64,000 nt of DNA from Citrobacter sp. Res13-Sevr-PEB04-36 (GCF_015672735.1 NZ_JADABY010000057.1:62001-126000), one strand, 5' to 3'; counted from the stretch's first letter, positions 1 to 11,413 are shown. A program made the numbers and translations. Notes: generated by a model from the letters alone, not told the origin.

Positions 1-1
1 A

Positions 2-154
2 GAGCAAGCGTTATCCGCCGCTCTTGCCTATCGTACCCAGGCGCCGCTGATTGATTCGCTGTTAAATGAGATTGGTTTATCCGGCGGTTCGCTTCACGCC
101 CTGGCTGAGCCGCTGAAAAACAGCCCACAGCCTGTGGAAAAAACGGAAGCATAA
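2..154 (+). CDS. yqiK: C-terminal end of YqiK-like flotillin-family protein (partial)
   Basis: The window opens inside a coding frame that runs from base 2 to a TAA at 152-154, leaving 50 codons. The peptide is helical and ends in EKTEA. The call rests mainly on position: in E. coli the flotillin-like inner-membrane protein gene yqiK ends tail-to-tail with hldE, as here. Flotillins organise membrane microdomains, and their C-termini are typically Ala/Glu-rich. Too little is present to confirm the family from sequence alone. Confidence 0.55.
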   Translation, partial: EQALSAALAYRTQAPLIDSLLNEIGLSGGSLHALAEPLKNSPQPVEKTEA

Positions 155-163
155 GAGATAGAC

Positions 164-197
164 ATGCCGGATAAGGTGTTTATACCGCTATCCGGCA
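164..197. repeat. REP-type palindrome between convergent yqiK and hldE
   Basis: GCCGGATA at 166-173 pairs with TATCCGGC at 189-196. This is the typical enterobacterial REP stem. It lies between two convergent genes, where such elements often stabilise mRNA 3' ends or stop transcription. Confidence 0.75.
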
Positions 198-207
198 ATC
201 GATCAGG

Positions 208-1644
208 CTATGACTTATCGCTGTCTTTCTGGATCTTTTTGATGATATTGGTCGTTGAGCAACCGTCTTCGAAGTTCAGCACCAGCACTTCACCACCGTT
301 CGCCCATACCTCTTCACTACCCGCAATTTGTTCCGGCTTGTAGTCACCGCCTTTTACCAGCAGATCCGGCAGGACACCTGCGATCAGTCGCTGTGGGGTA
401 TCTTCTTCAAAAGAGACCACCCAGTCGACGGATTCCAGCGCACCCAGGACTATCATACGCTGTTCGAGCGGGTTGACCGGGCGCGTTTCACCTTTCAGAC
501 GTTTGGTGGATGCGTCACTGTTTACCGCCACGATCAGACGATCGCCCAGCTTGCGCGCATTCGCCAGATAAGAGACATGGCCCGCGTGCAGGATGTCGAA
601 AACGCCGTTGGTCATGACCACTTTCTCACCGCGCTTGCGCGCGCTGGCCACGGCTTGTTTCAGCTCGGCTTCTGTCATCACACCGAAGCCGGTATCCGCG
701 CGACCGCGCACGGCGTTTTCCAGTTCGATAGGTGAAACGGTAGATGTCCCCAGCTTACCGACCACCACGCCCGCCGCAGCGTTAGCAAAATAGCACGCTT
801 CTTCCAGTGAGTTACCCGCGGCAAGTGTTGCCGCCAGCACGCCAATGACCGTATCACCGGCACCGGTCACGTCATACACTTCCTGCGCCTGGGTCGGCAT
901 GTGCAGAGGTGCTTTGCCCGGCTGCAGTAACGTCATACCCTGCTCGGAACGGGTGATCAGCAGTGCGGAAAGGTCAAAATCCGCAATCACCTTCATACCG
1001 CGTTCAACCAGTTCTTCTTCGCTTTTGCACTTACCGGCAACCGCTTCGAACTCGGACAAATTTGGTGTCAGCAGCGTCGCACCGCGATAGCGTTCAAAAT
1101 CAGTGCCTTTCGGATCGATAAGCACCGGGACGCCAGCCTTTCGCGCCAGTGAAATCATCTGCTGCACGCTGGCCAGCGCGCCTTTGGCGTAGTCAGACAG
1201 TACCAGAGCACCAATAGAACCCAGCGCCTGGTTAATACGATCGTGTAGCGGCTGCGGGTCTACGCCTTCGAAACCTTCCTCGAAGTCGAGGCGGATCAGC
1301 TGCTGGTTGCGGGAGAGTACGCGCAGTTTGGTGATCGTCGGGTGCGTCGGCACCGAAACGAAGTCACATTTCACGTTCACGTCCGCCAGCGTTTTACTCA
1401 GCGCGCGTGCCGCATCATCAATACCGGTCAACCCCACCAGACGGGAATTTGCGCCCAGAGAGGCAATGTTCATCGCCACGTTTGCCGCGCCGCCGGGACG
1501 TTCTTCAATGGTATCCACTTTGACTACCGGGACCGGGGCTTCTGGTGAAATACGGCTGGTAGGCCCGTACCAGTAGCGATCCAGCATCACATCGCCGACA
1601 ACCATGACTCCTGCACGTTCAAACTCTGGCAGCGTTACTTTCAT
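208..1644 (-). CDS. hldE: Bifunctional heptose-7-phosphate kinase / heptose-1-phosphate adenylyltransferase
   Basis: This cytoplasmic enzyme of ADP-L-glycero-D-manno-heptose synthesis supplies the inner core of lipopolysaccharide. The 478 residues match the usual length (E. coli 477). The N-terminal part (about 1-320) is a PfkB/ribokinase-type kinase with GGAANVA near residue 52 and the catalytic GAGDT motif near 262. The C-terminal part (about 345-478) is a cytidylyltransferase-type nucleotidyltransferase with the HAGH form of the HxGH motif near 355. It starts 47 bases after glnE and on the same strand, as in E. coli, so it is probably the last gene of a ygiF-glnE-hldE transcription unit. 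Confidence 0.97.
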   Translation of the reverse strand: MKVTLPEFERAGVMVVGDVMLDRYWYGPTSRISPEAPVPVVKVDTIEERPGGAANVAMNIASLGANSRLVGLTGIDDAARALSKTLADVNVKCDFVSVPTHPTITKLRVLSRNQQLIRLDFEEGFEGVDPQPLHDRINQALGSIGALVLSDYAKGALASVQQMISLARKAGVPVLIDPKGTDFERYRGATLLTPNLSEFEAVAGKCKSEEELVERGMKVIADFDLSALLITRSEQGMTLLQPGKAPLHMPTQAQEVYDVTGAGDTVIGVLAATLAAGNSLEEACYFANAAAGVVVGKLGTSTVSPIELENAVRGRADTGFGVMTEAELKQAVASARKRGEKVVMTNGVFDILHAGHVSYLANARKLGDRLIVAVNSDASTKRLKGETRPVNPLEQRMIVLGALESVDWVVSFEEDTPQRLIAGVLPDLLVKGGDYKPEQIAGSEEVWANGGEVLVLNFEDGCSTTNIIKKIQKDSDKS

Positions 1645-1691
1645 TCCTGTCTCCTGAGAGATTCTCTGAGGGTCTTAAAATTTGCGCGCGA

Positions 1692-4544
1692 TCATAGCAC
1701 ACTTCGCTCGGCAACCAGCCACTTCTGCCAGCTGTCACGCACCAGCGCACGCTCAGCGCTGAAGCACTCCGGCGCCACATGGCCCGGAAGTTCCTGCAAA
1801 GCAAGATGATGAAGTTCATCACGCAGCGTGGTATAGGCGCGGGTCAGCGCCAGGGCTTCCTGCTCTTCCATAATGTCGTTTTGCGCCAGTAGTTCCAGAA
1901 TACGCACGTTATCCGACCAACGCGTTAGCTTCGGTTTTTCATGGGCATAGCGCAACACCAGATATTGTGTAATAAACTCAATGTCGGTGATCCCGCCTTC
2001 ATCTGCTTTGATATCAAAGCGATCGCGATGTTTATTACCCAAATGAGTGCGCATTTTCTCGCGCATTTCACGCACGTCGGTCTGCAACGTTTTTCCGTCA
2101 CGGGCGAGCGTCATGATATCGCGACGCACCGCGTCAAACTGAGAGGTCAGCTGCGGGTCGCCATAGACCACGCGAGCACGCACCAGCGCCTGATGCTCCC
2201 ATGTCCAGGCTTCGTTGCGTTGGTAATCGGCGAAAGCTTCAGTTGATGTCACCAGCATACCTGCGGCACCGGATGGGCGCAGCCGCGCATCCACCTCATA
2301 CAAAATGCCGGAAGACGTACGGGTACTGAAAAGATGCATGATGCGCTGGGACAGGCGCAGATAAAACTGCCGCCCGTCAATTTCACGTTCGCCGTCGGTC
2401 ATCACGTCCATCGGACAATCGTGCAGGAAGATCAAATCGAGATCGGAGCTGTAGCCCAGCTCCCAACCGCCCAGCTTACCGTAACCGACAACGGCGAAGC
2501 CGCGGCCCTCACGATCGCCAAGATGCGTCGGCTGCCCGTAGCGGGCGACCATTTGCGTCCACGCCTGCTGAACCACGGCATCGATAATGGCCTCTGCCAG
2601 CCAGGTTAAGTGATCGCTCACCTTCATCACGGGTAGCGTCCCGGCTATATCAGCCGCCGCAATACGCAGCAGCTGGGTTTGTTTGAACTGGCGCAGCGCT
2701 TCCAGCTGCTGTTCTTCGTCATCTTCCGGCACACGCAGCAAATACTGGCGTAGTTCATCACGATAGGCATCAGTCGCGGTGGGCTGATACAGGGTGTTCG
2801 GATCCAGCAACTCATCCAGCAGCAGCGGATAGCGCGCCAGCTGGCTGGCGACCATCGGTGAAGCGGCGCACAGCGAAATCAGGTGCTTCAGCGCACCGGG
2901 GAATTCGCTCAACAGCTCCAGATAGGTCGTACGGGTGACAATGCCCACCAGCAGCGGGGTAATGCGCGACAGTGGCACCGAGGCATCAGAGCGGGAGCAG
3001 ACATCGCTCAGCAAGTGCGGCATCAAATGATCCAGTACCTGGCGCCCACGCGGGCCGATGGTGCGCTTATCCAGCTCTTTGCGAAAATCCGCGATCAGGG
3101 TCAGCACGCGGCGTTGATCGTCATCCGCAAGATGCGCCAGCACTGGCGTGGTGTCATCTTCCTGCAAGGCGTCCTGCCACAGTTCGCACCACTGTTCCGA
3201 CAGTGACTCTTCCTGGGTTTCGGTTTCATCATCGCCGATTAATTCATTGAACACCCGACGCACGTTGCCCATGTGAACGTCCAGGACAGCCGTCAACTGT
3301 GACCAGTCATCCGTCTCCATGGCCCATGCCAGACGCGCGCGATTTAGCTCATCGCCCGGCAGCGTCTGAGTCTGTTCATCATTGATGCTCTGTAGCAGGT
3401 TTTCCAGACGACGTAAAAAGAGATAGGCGCTTCGTAAATGCTCCGCATCGGTATCAGACAGTAGATGCAGTGCGTTGATGGCACTGAGCGTCGGCAACAA
3501 CGAACGGGATTGCAGCGATGGCTCGCGCCCACCGCGAATCAGCTGGAAAACCTGGACAATAAATTCAACTTCACGAATACCGCCTGCCCCCAGCTTGATG
3601 TTGTCTTTCAGACCACGGCGGCGAACTTCGCGGGCAATCATCCCTTTCATGTTACGCAGAGACTGGATCACGCTGAAATCGATATAACGACGAAAAACAA
3701 AAGGCCGCAGCATGGCGCGCAGTTCAGCGACGTAAGTGCCGGCAGCGTCCCCCATAATACGCGCCTTAACCATCGCGTAGCGTTCCCAATCGCGCCCTTG
3801 TTCCTGGTAGTAATCCTCCAGCGCCGAGAAGCTCAGCACCAGCGGGCCGCTATCACCAAACGGGCGTAAACGCATATCCACCCGATAGACAAATCCATCC
3901 ATTGTCGGCTGATCCAACACTTTGATCAGCCGTTGGCCCATACGGGTAAAGAACTGTGCATTATCCAGCTCACGCCGTCCGCCCTGCGTCGTACCGTGTT
4001 CCGGCCAGGCAAAAATCAGGTCGATGTCGGAGGAAAAGTTAAGCTCGCCGCCGCCCAGTTTACCCATTCCTAAAATCAGCAGCGGCTGTGGAACGCCGTC
4101 AGGGTTGCACGGCGTTCCACACTCACGACAGCAGGCGTCATACAACCAGTCACGTGCGGCGATAATCAGCGTTTCAGCCAGATGGCTTAATTGCTGCAAA
4201 ATACTCTCTTCCGTCACCAGCGATAGCGTCTGTGCCCAGGCAATTCGCACCATGATGCGACGGCGAAACAGGCGCAGCTCACGCATCAATGCCGCTTCAT
4301 CACAGACGTCAGCCAATGCTTGCTGCAGCCAGGTACCATAGTGCTGCCATTCATCCGCCAGCGGCGGTGCGCTTTCCAGCTCCGCCAACCACTCAGGATG
4401 GGCAATAACACTGTCGCGAACAAAATCACTGAATGTGAGCACTGACTTCGCTTGCAGACTAAGTGACACTTCAGGTATTGCCACTGGCAGCCGCTCAACA
4501 ACGGTCGGCCAGTACTGCTGTAACGGTGAAGAGAGCTGCTGCAT
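1692..4544 (-). CDS. glnE: Bifunctional glutamine synthetase adenylyltransferase/adenylyl-removing enzyme
   Basis: GlnE adenylylates glutamine synthetase to lower its activity and removes the AMP again, under control of the PII protein and glutamine. Length is 950 residues (E. coli 946). The duplicated nucleotidyltransferase fold is visible. The N-terminal deadenylylase half has [20 protein letters not shown] near residue 160. The C-terminal adenylylase half has [20 protein letters not shown] near residue 690. Both keep the GxxSDxD catalytic aspartates. The ATG at 4544 follows a BIME that separates the gene from ygiF. Confidence 0.97.
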   Translation of the reverse strand: MQQLSSPLQQYWPTVVERLPVAIPEVSLSLQAKSVLTFSDFVRDSVIAHPEWLAELESAPPLADEWQHYGTWLQQALADVCDEAALMRELRLFRRRIMVRIAWAQTLSLVTEESILQQLSHLAETLIIAARDWLYDACCRECGTPCNPDGVPQPLLILGMGKLGGGELNFSSDIDLIFAWPEHGTTQGGRRELDNAQFFTRMGQRLIKVLDQPTMDGFVYRVDMRLRPFGDSGPLVLSFSALEDYYQEQGRDWERYAMVKARIMGDAAGTYVAELRAMLRPFVFRRYIDFSVIQSLRNMKGMIAREVRRRGLKDNIKLGAGGIREVEFIVQVFQLIRGGREPSLQSRSLLPTLSAINALHLLSDTDAEHLRSAYLFLRRLENLLQSINDEQTQTLPGDELNRARLAWAMETDDWSQLTAVLDVHMGNVRRVFNELIGDDETETQEESLSEQWCELWQDALQEDDTTPVLAHLADDDQRRVLTLIADFRKELDKRTIGPRGRQVLDHLMPHLLSDVCSRSDASVPLSRITPLLVGIVTRTTYLELLSEFPGALKHLISLCAASPMVASQLARYPLLLDELLDPNTLYQPTATDAYRDELRQYLLRVPEDDEEQQLEALRQFKQTQLLRIAAADIAGTLPVMKVSDHLTWLAEAIIDAVVQQAWTQMVARYGQPTHLGDREGRGFAVVGYGKLGGWELGYSSDLDLIFLHDCPMDVMTDGEREIDGRQFYLRLSQRIMHLFSTRTSSGILYEVDARLRPSGAAGMLVTSTEAFADYQRNEAWTWEHQALVRARVVYGDPQLTSQFDAVRRDIMTLARDGKTLQTDVREMREKMRTHLGNKHRDRFDIKADEGGITDIEFITQYLVLRYAHEKPKLTRWSDNVRILELLAQNDIMEEQEALALTRAYTTLRDELHHLALQELPGHVAPECFSAERALVRDSWQKWLVAERSVL

Positions 4545-4562
4545 TTAAGGGTTATCCTTTAA

Positions 4563-4655
4563 ATGATGCCGGATAGCAGCGTTTCGCCTTATCCGGCCTA
4601 CAAGATATTTACGCCCATCGCGTAGGCCTGATAAACGTAGCGCCATCAGGCATCC
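4563..4655. repeat. BIME: paired REP elements between ygiF and glnE
   Basis: Two REP-like units lie in opposite orientation. One is around 4566-4600 (GCCGGATAGC ... CTTATCCGGCC). The other is around 4621-4653 (GTAGGCCTGATAA ... CATCAGGCAT). They occupy almost the whole gap between two co-directional genes and probably affect 3'-end stability of the upstream message. Confidence 0.8.
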
Positions 4656-4670
4656 TGATCTCGGTCCTGA

Positions 4671-5972
4671 TTATCGCTTACCACTGTGCAGCCAGAACGG
4701 CTCCTCAGAGATGGCCTCATTACGATAGTGTTCAATTTCAATATGTTGGCGTGTCATGATGGCATGACGTAAGCCCTGCCAGGTCGCAATCCATTCCGAT
4801 GCAACCTTCTCATCGTAATAGCCCGCCAGCATCAAAATGCTGTCAATGTTGCGCGTCAGACGCGGGATCTGATCGGCATACTGATCGCCCAACGGCTGAC
4901 CAAAAACCGTTTTCAGTTCAGCCGCATGGCGTGAAAGATGGGTATCAGAGAAACGCTTAAAGGAGTCGGCAATTTTGGCCTGCGCTTTCGCATCAAGGAA
5001 CGGTTGCCATCCTTTAGTCACCAGCCACTCGGTGAGCGCCAGTTTTGCCATCGCCGTTTGCGGATTGTAAACCGCAGACACCGCAGAAACTTCAGCAGCA
5101 ATGGTCGCTTCTGACTGGGTCAGCAAATCACGTAAGTGAGCACTCGCTTTACGTGGAACATTACCGCCAAACAGCATCAGGATATGGCGCACCAGGCCCA
5201 TCGCCGCCAGCACTTCTGCTTTTGCGCCTTTAACACCACGAACCCATAACTCCTCATGGTATTGCCATTGCGATAATGCCAGTTCCAGCGCGGCTTCCAG
5301 CCCCTGCTCAATGCTGGCCTTCGCCGGAACGTGCAGAATACTCGTCGGCTTCAGCTCGCGTGGGGCATTCCCCAGCGCAAGATGATAACCCCGTGCCGCC
5401 TTACTCAGGCTGCCCTGGCGTAACCCCTCATGGGCAACCAGCTGATGTGCCAGCTTCAGTACCGCACGGGTATCACCGCTTAGCAGTTCCAGTTCGAGCT
5501 CACAGATAGGTTCAGCGAACTCTCCAGCTTTCACTTCACCGAGATCGAGGGCGATTTCAATCTGGCTGCCGTCAACCTCGAGCAGCCATTTCTCGCGGTT
5601 AAAATCAGTGCTAAACAGCGGTTGTAGCTGAGAGGCGAGATCGGCTGGCAGTTCACCATTCGGCCAGACTTCGGCTGGAAGCAGCGCAAGATCCAGTTCA
5701 GGCGCGCTCAGCGCAACGTTATACTCTGGTCGCTGATGCAAACCGCCCGTCACCCGACCGGCAATTTTCAGGGTCATTTCATAACGGCCGTTCTCGCCGC
5801 GAATACGCAACCCCATATCATGGCTACGCAACCATCCATCCGGTGTTTCGTAGTAAATATTCAGCAACTGGCTGGGTGCATGATGCTCTCCCCCCAGCGC
5901 ATTCAGACGTTCGCGTAATTCATCAACGGCATCATTATTGACGATAAATTTTAATTCGATTTCCTGAGTCAT
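4671..5972 (-). CDS. ygiF: Inorganic triphosphatase, CYTH-CHAD protein
   Basis: YgiF hydrolyses inorganic tripolyphosphate in a metal-dependent reaction. The CYTH signature ExExK is seen as EIELK at residues 4-8, and the triphosphate tunnel domain covers about 1-200. A histidine-rich helical CHAD domain, thought to bind polyphosphate, fills about 220-430. The 433 residues equal the E. coli length. It is first in a leftward unit with glnE and hldE and is divergent from ygiM across a 241-base gap that should hold both promoters. Confidence 0.95.
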   Translation of the reverse strand: MTQEIELKFIVNNDAVDELRERLNALGGEHHAPSQLLNIYYETPDGWLRSHDMGLRIRGENGRYEMTLKIAGRVTGGLHQRPEYNVALSAPELDLALLPAEVWPNGELPADLASQLQPLFSTDFNREKWLLEVDGSQIEIALDLGEVKAGEFAEPICELELELLSGDTRAVLKLAHQLVAHEGLRQGSLSKAARGYHLALGNAPRELKPTSILHVPAKASIEQGLEAALELALSQWQYHEELWVRGVKGAKAEVLAAMGLVRHILMLFGGNVPRKASAHLRDLLTQSEATIAAEVSAVSAVYNPQTAMAKLALTEWLVTKGWQPFLDAKAQAKIADSFKRFSDTHLSRHAAELKTVFGQPLGDQYADQIPRLTRNIDSILMLAGYYDEKVASEWIATWQGLRHAIMTRQHIEIEHYRNEAISEEPFWLHSGKR

Positions 5973-6213
5973 GATCTTGTACTTATGGGTTATGTCACAG
6001 TTAAGAAAACAGACTGCGAACTAAGTTCGTTCTTGATTGTCAGTAGATAGTATTTTGCGCCAAATTGCCATGCAACGTGCAATTTGACGGGCGTAAAAGT
6101 TTAGAGTTGTGGCAAAAAGGACACAGATGATTCCGATTGATGTCGAATGCTTTGCGTAGAGACACTGATGCCACTACTATCGTTCCACTTTCTATGACAA
6201 TAACGACAGCCTG

Positions 6214-6834
6214 ATGCCAAAATTACGCCTGATTGGATTAACTTTACTTGCACTTAGCGCCACTGCCGTCTCCCATGCCGAAGAAAAGCGCTATGTCTCT
6301 GATGAACTGAACACCTGGGTCCGCAGCGGTCCGGGAGATAATTATCGCCTCGTGGGTACGGTTAATGCCGGCGAGGAAGTCATTCTGTTGCAGACCGATG
6401 CCAGCACCAACTACGCCCAGGTAAAAGACAGTACCGGACGTACGGCCTGGATCCCGCTGAAAGAGCTGAACAGCACGCCAAGCCTGCGTACCCGCGTTCC
6501 AGACCTGGAGAACCAGGTTAAAACGCTGACCGATAAGCTCAATAACATTGATACCACATGGAATCAACGCACCGCCGATATGCAGCAAAAAGTGGCGCAA
6601 AGCGACAGTGTGATCAATGGGTTGAAAGAAGAGAACCAGAAGCTAAAAAACGAGCTGATTGTGGCGCAGAAAAAGGTCAGTGCCGCGAATTTGCAGCTTG
6701 ATGACAAGCAGCGCACCATCATCATGCAGTGGTTTATGTATGGCGGCGGCGTACTGGGACTGGGTCTGTTGCTCGGTCTGGTTCTGCCGCACATGATCCC
6801 AACCCGTAAACGCAAAGATCGCTGGATGAACTGA
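6214..6834 (+). CDS. ygiM: SH3-domain periplasmic/membrane protein YgiM (TIGR04211 family)
   Basis: The 206-residue protein has a signal peptide (about 1-22, ending SHA-EE), a bacterial SH3 domain (about 25-90, with the WVRSGPGDNYRLVGTVNAGE pattern), a coiled-coil stretch (about 95-165) and one transmembrane helix near 170-192. It ends in a basic tail (RKRKDRW). This suggests an envelope protein anchored at its C-terminus with the SH3 domain outside the cytoplasm. Molecular function is not established. It lies 62 bases upstream of cca on the same strand, the same pairing as in E. coli. Confidence 0.93.
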   Translation: MPKLRLIGLTLLALSATAVSHAEEKRYVSDELNTWVRSGPGDNYRLVGTVNAGEEVILLQTDASTNYAQVKDSTGRTAWIPLKELNSTPSLRTRVPDLENQVKTLTDKLNNIDTTWNQRTADMQQKVAQSDSVINGLKEENQKLKNELIVAQKKVSAANLQLDDKQRTIIMQWFMYGGGVLGLGLLLGLVLPHMIPTRKRKDRWMN

Positions 6835-6896
6835 ATCGCCTTCTCCGCCACACTGACATATGATTAAGGGATGATTTTTTTCAAAAGGAAAGTGGC

Positions 6897-8132
6897 GTGA
6901 AGATTTATCTGGTCGGTGGAGCTGTTCGGGATGCGTTATTAGGGCTACCGGTTAAAGATAAAGATTGGGTTGTCGTCGGCGCCACGCCGCAAGAGATGCT
7001 CGACGCGGGCTACCAGCAGGTAGGCCGCGATTTTCCTGTTTTTCTTCATCCGCAAACGCGCGAAGAGTATGCGCTGGCGCGTACCGAACGAAAATCGGGC
7101 TCAGGCTACACCGGATTTACCTGCTATGCCGCAGCAGATGTAACGCTGGAAGCCGATCTTCAGCGCCGCGACCTGACGATCAACGCGCTGGCCCGCGATG
7201 ATGACGGCGAGATTATCGACCCGTATCACGGGCGTCGCGATCTGGAAAATCGTCTACTGCGCCATGTTTCCCCAGCTTTTAGCGAAGATCCGCTGCGCGT
7301 ACTGCGCGTGGCGCGCTTTGCCGCGCGCTATGCGCACCTCAGCTTTCGCATCGCCGATGAAACCCTGGCCTTAATGCGCGAGATGACTGCCGCCGGAGAA
7401 CTGGAACATCTGACGCCGGAACGAGTATGGAAAGAAACGGAAAATGCGTTAACCACCCGTAATCCGCAGGTCTTTTTCCAGGTCCTGCGCGACTGTGGTG
7501 CACTGCACGTTCTGTTCCCGGAAATAGACGCTCTGTTTGGCGTCCCGGCGCCGGCCCAGTGGCATCCGGAAATCGACACCGGTATTCACACGCTGATGAC
7601 GCTGTCGATGGCTGCTATGTTGAGCCCAAACGTTGACGTACGCTTCGCCACGCTGTGTCACGACGTAGGTAAGGCTCTGACGCCAAAAGCACTGTGGCCG
7701 CGCCATCATGGTCACGGCCCGGCGGGCGTCAAACTGGTAGAACAGTTATGCCAGCGCCTACGCGTCCCCAATGACATTCGCGATTTAGCCAAACTGGTGG
7801 CGGAGTTCCACGATCTCATCCACACCTTCCCGATCCTGCAGCCGAAAACTATCGTGAAGCTGTTTGATTCCATCGACGCCTGGCGCAAACCGCAACGTGT
7901 GGAACAAATTGCCCTAACCAGCGAGGCCGACGTACGAGGTCGCACCGGTTTTGAAGCAGTTGATTACCCGCAGGGTAGACTGCTGCGGGAAGCCTGGCAG
8001 GTCGCGCAGAAAGTGCCAACGAAAGATGTCGTGGAGGCAGGATTTAAAGGGCCGGACATTCGCGAGGAGCTGACCCGACGTCGCATTGCGGCGGTGGCCT
8101 GCTGGAAGGAACAGCGCTGCCCAAAAGCGTAG
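6897..8132 (+). CDS. cca: Multifunctional CCA-adding enzyme (tRNA nucleotidyltransferase/phosphodiesterase/phosphatase)
   Basis: Cca adds or repairs the 3' CCA of tRNAs without a nucleic-acid template. The start is GTG at 6897, preceded by an AAAGGA ribosome binding site. The head domain shows GGAVRD (about 8-13) and a DKDW metal-binding pair (about 21-24). The central RRDLTINA motif precedes the neck. The C-terminal HD domain (CHDVGKAL near residue 255) gives the phosphohydrolase activities typical of gammaproteobacterial enzymes. The 411-residue length is normal. Confidence 0.97.
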   Translation: MKIYLVGGAVRDALLGLPVKDKDWVVVGATPQEMLDAGYQQVGRDFPVFLHPQTREEYALARTERKSGSGYTGFTCYAAADVTLEADLQRRDLTINALARDDDGEIIDPYHGRRDLENRLLRHVSPAFSEDPLRVLRVARFAARYAHLSFRIADETLALMREMTAAGELEHLTPERVWKETENALTTRNPQVFFQVLRDCGALHVLFPEIDALFGVPAPAQWHPEIDTGIHTLMTLSMAAMLSPNVDVRFATLCHDVGKALTPKALWPRHHGHGPAGVKLVEQLCQRLRVPNDIRDLAKLVAEFHDLIHTFPILQPKTIVKLFDSIDAWRKPQRVEQIALTSEADVRGRTGFEAVDYPQGRLLREAWQVAQKVPTKDVVEAGFKGPDIREELTRRRIAAVACWKEQRCPKA

Positions 8133-8139
8133 GCAGCAC

Positions 8140-8223
8140 GTTACCGGATGCGCTGCGCTTATCCGGCCTACGGGGTCAACATCTCGTTGCGTAGGCCCGG
8201 TAAGCATAAGCGCCACCGGGCAC
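8140..8223. repeat. BIME between convergent cca and uppP
   Basis: Two REP units in opposite orientation, TTACCGGATGCGCTGCGCTT (8141-8160) with its partner ATCCGGCCTAC (8161-8171), and GTAGGCCCGGTAAGC ... CGCCACCGGGCAC (8191-8223). They sit exactly between the two convergent stop codons. Confidence 0.8.
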
Positions 8224-8230
8224 ATTAAAG

Positions 8231-9052
8231 TCAGAAGAACACCACGTAAACGGCAGCGGCGACCACAAAACGATAAATCGCAAATGGAATAAACGAGATA
8301 CGTTTAATCAGTTGCAGGAAGGTTTTGATCGCCACCAGCGCCACTACAAATGCCGTCACGAAGCCCACAGCAAACATTGGAATGTCTGATGCGCTCAGGA
8401 ACGACCAGCTTTTGTAGAGATCTAACGCCGTGGCACCCATCATCATTGGTACCGCCAGCAGGAATGAGAATTCCGATGCAGCATAGCGGCTCACGCCCAT
8501 CAGCATACCGCCTGAAATGGTCGCTCCAGAGCGGGAAAAACCCGGCCACAACGCCAGGCACTGAAAGCAGCCAATCATAAACGCCTGGCGATAAGTCATA
8601 TCATCCAGACCCGGCGCGCGCGGCTCTTTCGGCTTCAGGCATTCTGCGGCTATCAGTAGCACGCCCCCCACCACCAGCGCGTACATCACGTTGATCGGGT
8701 TAAACAGTGATTTGATGGTGTCGTGGAAAATCAGGCCCAGTACTACCGCCGGGATCATCCCTAACAGGATATGCCCCAGCGTCAGCCGTCCCTTGCCGGT
8801 CCCTTCATGTGGGGCTTTACCAAAGTGAATGCCAATCAGGCCAAACAAGCGGCGCCAGAACATCACCACGACAGCCAAAATGGAACCCAGTTGAATAACC
8901 ACTTCAAATGTCTTTGCGGTATCGCCTTCAAAACCCAGCAGGTGGCCAACAATAATCATATGGCCGGTGCTGGATACAGGTAAAAACTCCGTCAATCCCT
9001 CGACCACACCCAAAATTGCCGCCACCAGCAGCGAGTGCATATCACTCATCAA
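8231..9052 (-). CDS. uppP: Undecaprenyl-diphosphate phosphatase (bacitracin resistance)
   Basis: UppP (BacA) removes a phosphate from undecaprenyl-PP on the outer face of the inner membrane so the lipid carrier can be reused for peptidoglycan and O-antigen. The 273-residue multi-spanning protein carries the two family motifs, [14 protein letters not shown] (about residues 18-31) and PGFSRSGAT (about 170-178). These supply the catalytic glutamates, serine and arginine. The gene is convergent with cca and is monocistronic in appearance. Confidence 0.97.
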   Translation of the reverse strand: MMSDMHSLLVAAILGVVEGLTEFLPVSSTGHMIIVGHLLGFEGDTAKTFEVVIQLGSILAVVVMFWRRLFGLIGIHFGKAPHEGTGKGRLTLGHILLGMIPAVVLGLIFHDTIKSLFNPINVMYALVVGGVLLIAAECLKPKEPRAPGLDDMTYRQAFMIGCFQCLALWPGFSRSGATISGGMLMGVSRYAASEFSFLLAVPMMMGATALDLYKSWSFLSASDIPMFAVGFVTAFVVALVAIKTFLQLIKRISFIPFAIYRFVVAAAVYVVFF

Positions 9053-9134
9053 TTAACCCCTAGATAGAAAACCACGGCAAAAAAGAGCCAACGTTAGGAC
9101 TCTTTTATACCCGTTTGGTTTAGATATTATTAAT

Positions 9135-9503
9135 TTAATTATTTTCTTTCAGATTATTGCCACGTTCAATGATAACACCGACGTTTGCCGCCCGCGCCAC
9201 CGCCCCCGGCTTGCTGAGCTTGATGCGTACCCATGGGGAATTAAAACGGCTAAGCAGGAGGTCTGCCACCTCTTCCGCCACGCGTTCAACCAGCGCAAAA
9301 CGCCCGCCTTCCACATGGCTGACCACCGTTTGCGCGATATCAGCATAGCTCAGGCAATCGGCGACATCGTCGCTTTTCGCTGATTTGCGGTTATCCCATG
9401 CCATTTCGATATCGAACACCAGTTTTTGTTCGATAGTCTGTTCCCAGTCGTAAACACCGATAGTGGTGATTACCGAAAGTTGCTCTATAAATACAATATC
9501 CAT
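9135..9503 (-). CDS. folB: Dihydroneopterin aldolase
   Basis: FolB cleaves 7,8-dihydroneopterin to 6-hydroxymethyl-dihydropterin in folate synthesis and also epimerises it. The 122-residue sequence from the ATG at 9503 (MDIVFIEQL) matches the family length. A GTG one codon upstream (9506) is less likely as start. The conserved YDWEQ segment and the KPGAV motif near the C-terminus are present. It is divergent from plsY with about 106 bases between starts, as in E. coli. Confidence 0.95.
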   Translation of the reverse strand: MDIVFIEQLSVITTIGVYDWEQTIEQKLVFDIEMAWDNRKSAKSDDVADCLSYADIAQTVVSHVEGGRFALVERVAEEVADLLLSRFNSPWVRIKLSKPGAVARAANVGVIIERGNNLKENN

Positions 9504-9609
9504 CACGACCTGCCTGCTTTTTGGCTAACCCGGATACCACTTCCGGCGAAATATGCGTATTATCCACGGAAGTAGTGTTTTACACGACATTTTCAAAACG
9601 GAACAGCTT

Positions 9610-10227
9610 ATGAGTGCAATCGCGCCTGGAATGATTCTCTTCGCGTACCTCTGCGGCTCAATTTCCAGTGCCATTCTGGTATGCCGCCTCGCTGGATTGC
9701 CGGACCCACGTGACAGCGGTTCTGGAAATCCGGGCGCGACAAACGTATTGCGAATCGGTGGCAAGGGAGCCGCCGTCGCCGTGCTGATTTTTGACGTCCT
9801 GAAGGGTATGTTACCCGTGTGGGGTGCATACGCGCTAGGCGTTAGTCCTTTCTGGTTGGGGTTGATTGCTATCGCCGCCTGCCTGGGACACATCTGGCCG
9901 GTGTTCTTCGGTTTTAAAGGTGGGAAAGGCGTCGCCACCGCCTTTGGCGCCATTGCGCCGATAGGCTGGGATTTAACCGGCGTCATGGCGGGCACCTGGC
10001 TGCTGACCGTCTTGCTGAGCGGTTACTCCTCGTTAGGAGCCATCGTCAGCGCCCTGATAGCCCCGTTCTATGTCTGGTGGTTCAAACCCCAGTTCACCTT
10101 CCCGGTATCCATGCTGTCGTGCTTAATTCTGCTGCGCCATCATGACAATATCCAGCGTCTGTGGCGTCGACAAGAGCCAAAGATCTGGACCAAGCTGAAG
10201 AAAAAACGCGAGAAAGATCCCGAGTGA
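9610..10227 (+). CDS. plsY: Glycerol-3-phosphate acyltransferase (acyl-phosphate dependent)
   Basis: PlsY transfers an acyl group from acyl-phosphate to glycerol-3-phosphate, the first step of membrane phospholipid synthesis, at the inner membrane. The start is placed at ATG 9610 (MSAIAPGM). It gives 205 residues, the E. coli length. An upstream in-frame ATG at 9553 would add 19 residues with no family support. Motifs SGNPGATN (about 36-43) and [11 protein letters not shown] (about 100-110) are the acyl-phosphate and substrate loops. About five membrane segments are evident. Confidence 0.95.
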   Translation: MSAIAPGMILFAYLCGSISSAILVCRLAGLPDPRDSGSGNPGATNVLRIGGKGAAVAVLIFDVLKGMLPVWGAYALGVSPFWLGLIAIAACLGHIWPVFFGFKGGKGVATAFGAIAPIGWDLTGVMAGTWLLTVLLSGYSSLGAIVSALIAPFYVWWFKPQFTFPVSMLSCLILLRHHDNIQRLWRRQEPKIWTKLKKKREKDPE

Positions 10228-10232
10228 CGGTA

Positions 10233-10276
10233 CTGCCGGATGATGACGCGACGGTATCTTATCCGGCTTACAGGAT
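10233..10276. repeat. REP element overlapping the ttdR 3' end
   Basis: TGCCGGATGATG at 10233-10244 pairs with the CTTATCCGGCTTACAGGAT side at 10258-10276. The distal part overlaps the last codons of ttdR, whose stop is at 10268-10270. Confidence 0.7.
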
Positions 10277-11200
10277 CTGATACCCGTCAACCGGCTTGCC
10301 CAACCGCTGCTGGCACCACGTTGCCAGGAACTCCACACACACCCGTAGCTTTACGCTGCGATACAACGGCTCCTGATACACCGCCCAGATATTGGCGCTC
10401 TGTGCATACTCCGGCAGTACGCGTACCAGTTCACCGCTGAGTAGAAACGGCTGCACGTCCCACTCAGAACGCAGCATGATCCCTTTTCCCTGTAACGCCC
10501 ACTGCAACACAATCTCGCCGCTGTTAGAAGAAAGATGCCCCGCCACCTTAACCGATTTTTTCTCCTGCCCATTATCAAGTTCCCAAACCCCATGCGTCAT
10601 ATCGCGTTCTTTTGTGACCAGGCAATCATGGCGACTTAATTCCTGTAACGTCTTGGGTCCACCATATTTTTTTAAATATGATGGCGCTGCACACAATATT
10701 CTTTTATTTTTCGTTAACAAATGCGCAATATAATAATCGGGGATTTCATCATTAATACGAATATCCAGATCGATATTATCTTGTGCTAAGTCAATTTGCC
10801 GATCGTACAGTTCAAAATGCACCTGTAATTCAGGATAGCTATGCATCAATTCGGTAATCGCTGGGGCGATATAACTTCGGCCAAACCCAAAACTACAGCC
10901 AATACGGATCATCCCTTCCGGACGCGTTTTGATTTGCGTGACGTCATCGACCAGATGCTGGTAGCGGGCGAGGATCTCCTGCGCATGTTCATAGCACCGC
11001 TGACCGCTTTCCGTTAACACCACGCCGCGTGCGGAGCGGTTAAGCAGCGTGGTCCCCAGCGTAGACTCCAGGATCTGAATGCGTTTTGTCACAAACGCAG
11101 GCGTCTGCCCAAGGGTCGCTGCCGCCGCACTAAAGCTACCGCTATGAACAATTTCAACCAGCACCTGCAGGTCTTTCGCCAGGGGATAGGTGTTTAGCAT
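10268..11200 (-). CDS. ttdR: LysR-type activator of the L-tartrate dehydratase operon
   Basis: TtdR activates ttdABT during anaerobic growth with tartrate. The 310-residue protein (start ATG 11200, [10 protein letters not shown]) has a winged helix-turn-helix at about 10-65 ([20 protein letters not shown]) and a substrate-binding domain behind it. An ATG two codons upstream (11206) is possible, but the 310-residue length matches E. coli. It is divergent from ttdA across about 210 bases, the usual layout for a LysR regulator and its target. The final codons overlap a REP element. Confidence 0.94.
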   Translation of the reverse strand: MLNTYPLAKDLQVLVEIVHSGSFSAAAATLGQTPAFVTKRIQILESTLGTTLLNRSARGVVLTESGQRCYEHAQEILARYQHLVDDVTQIKTRPEGMIRIGCSFGFGRSYIAPAITELMHSYPELQVHFELYDRQIDLAQDNIDLDIRINDEIPDYYIAHLLTKNKRILCAAPSYLKKYGGPKTLQELSRHDCLVTKERDMTHGVWELDNGQEKKSVKVAGHLSSNSGEIVLQWALQGKGIMLRSEWDVQPFLLSGELVRVLPEYAQSANIWAVYQEPLYRSVKLRVCVEFLATWCQQRLGKPVDGYQIL

Positions 11201-11413
11201 GGTCATGATATCCGTGAGGGTGTAAGCCGCAGTGTAATTCCCTCAGGCGTATTAAACCCTGCCTTGGCGCAATTTTTATTACATTATCTGGCCATCATTC
11301 ACGAACTGTTAATTGGTTATTCACAGCGCTAAAAAATATAAAACCACATTTTTAGTGGTAGTTTGTTCCGGAGAATTTATTTCCAGATAAATAAAAGAAC
11401 TGGAGTTGACATA

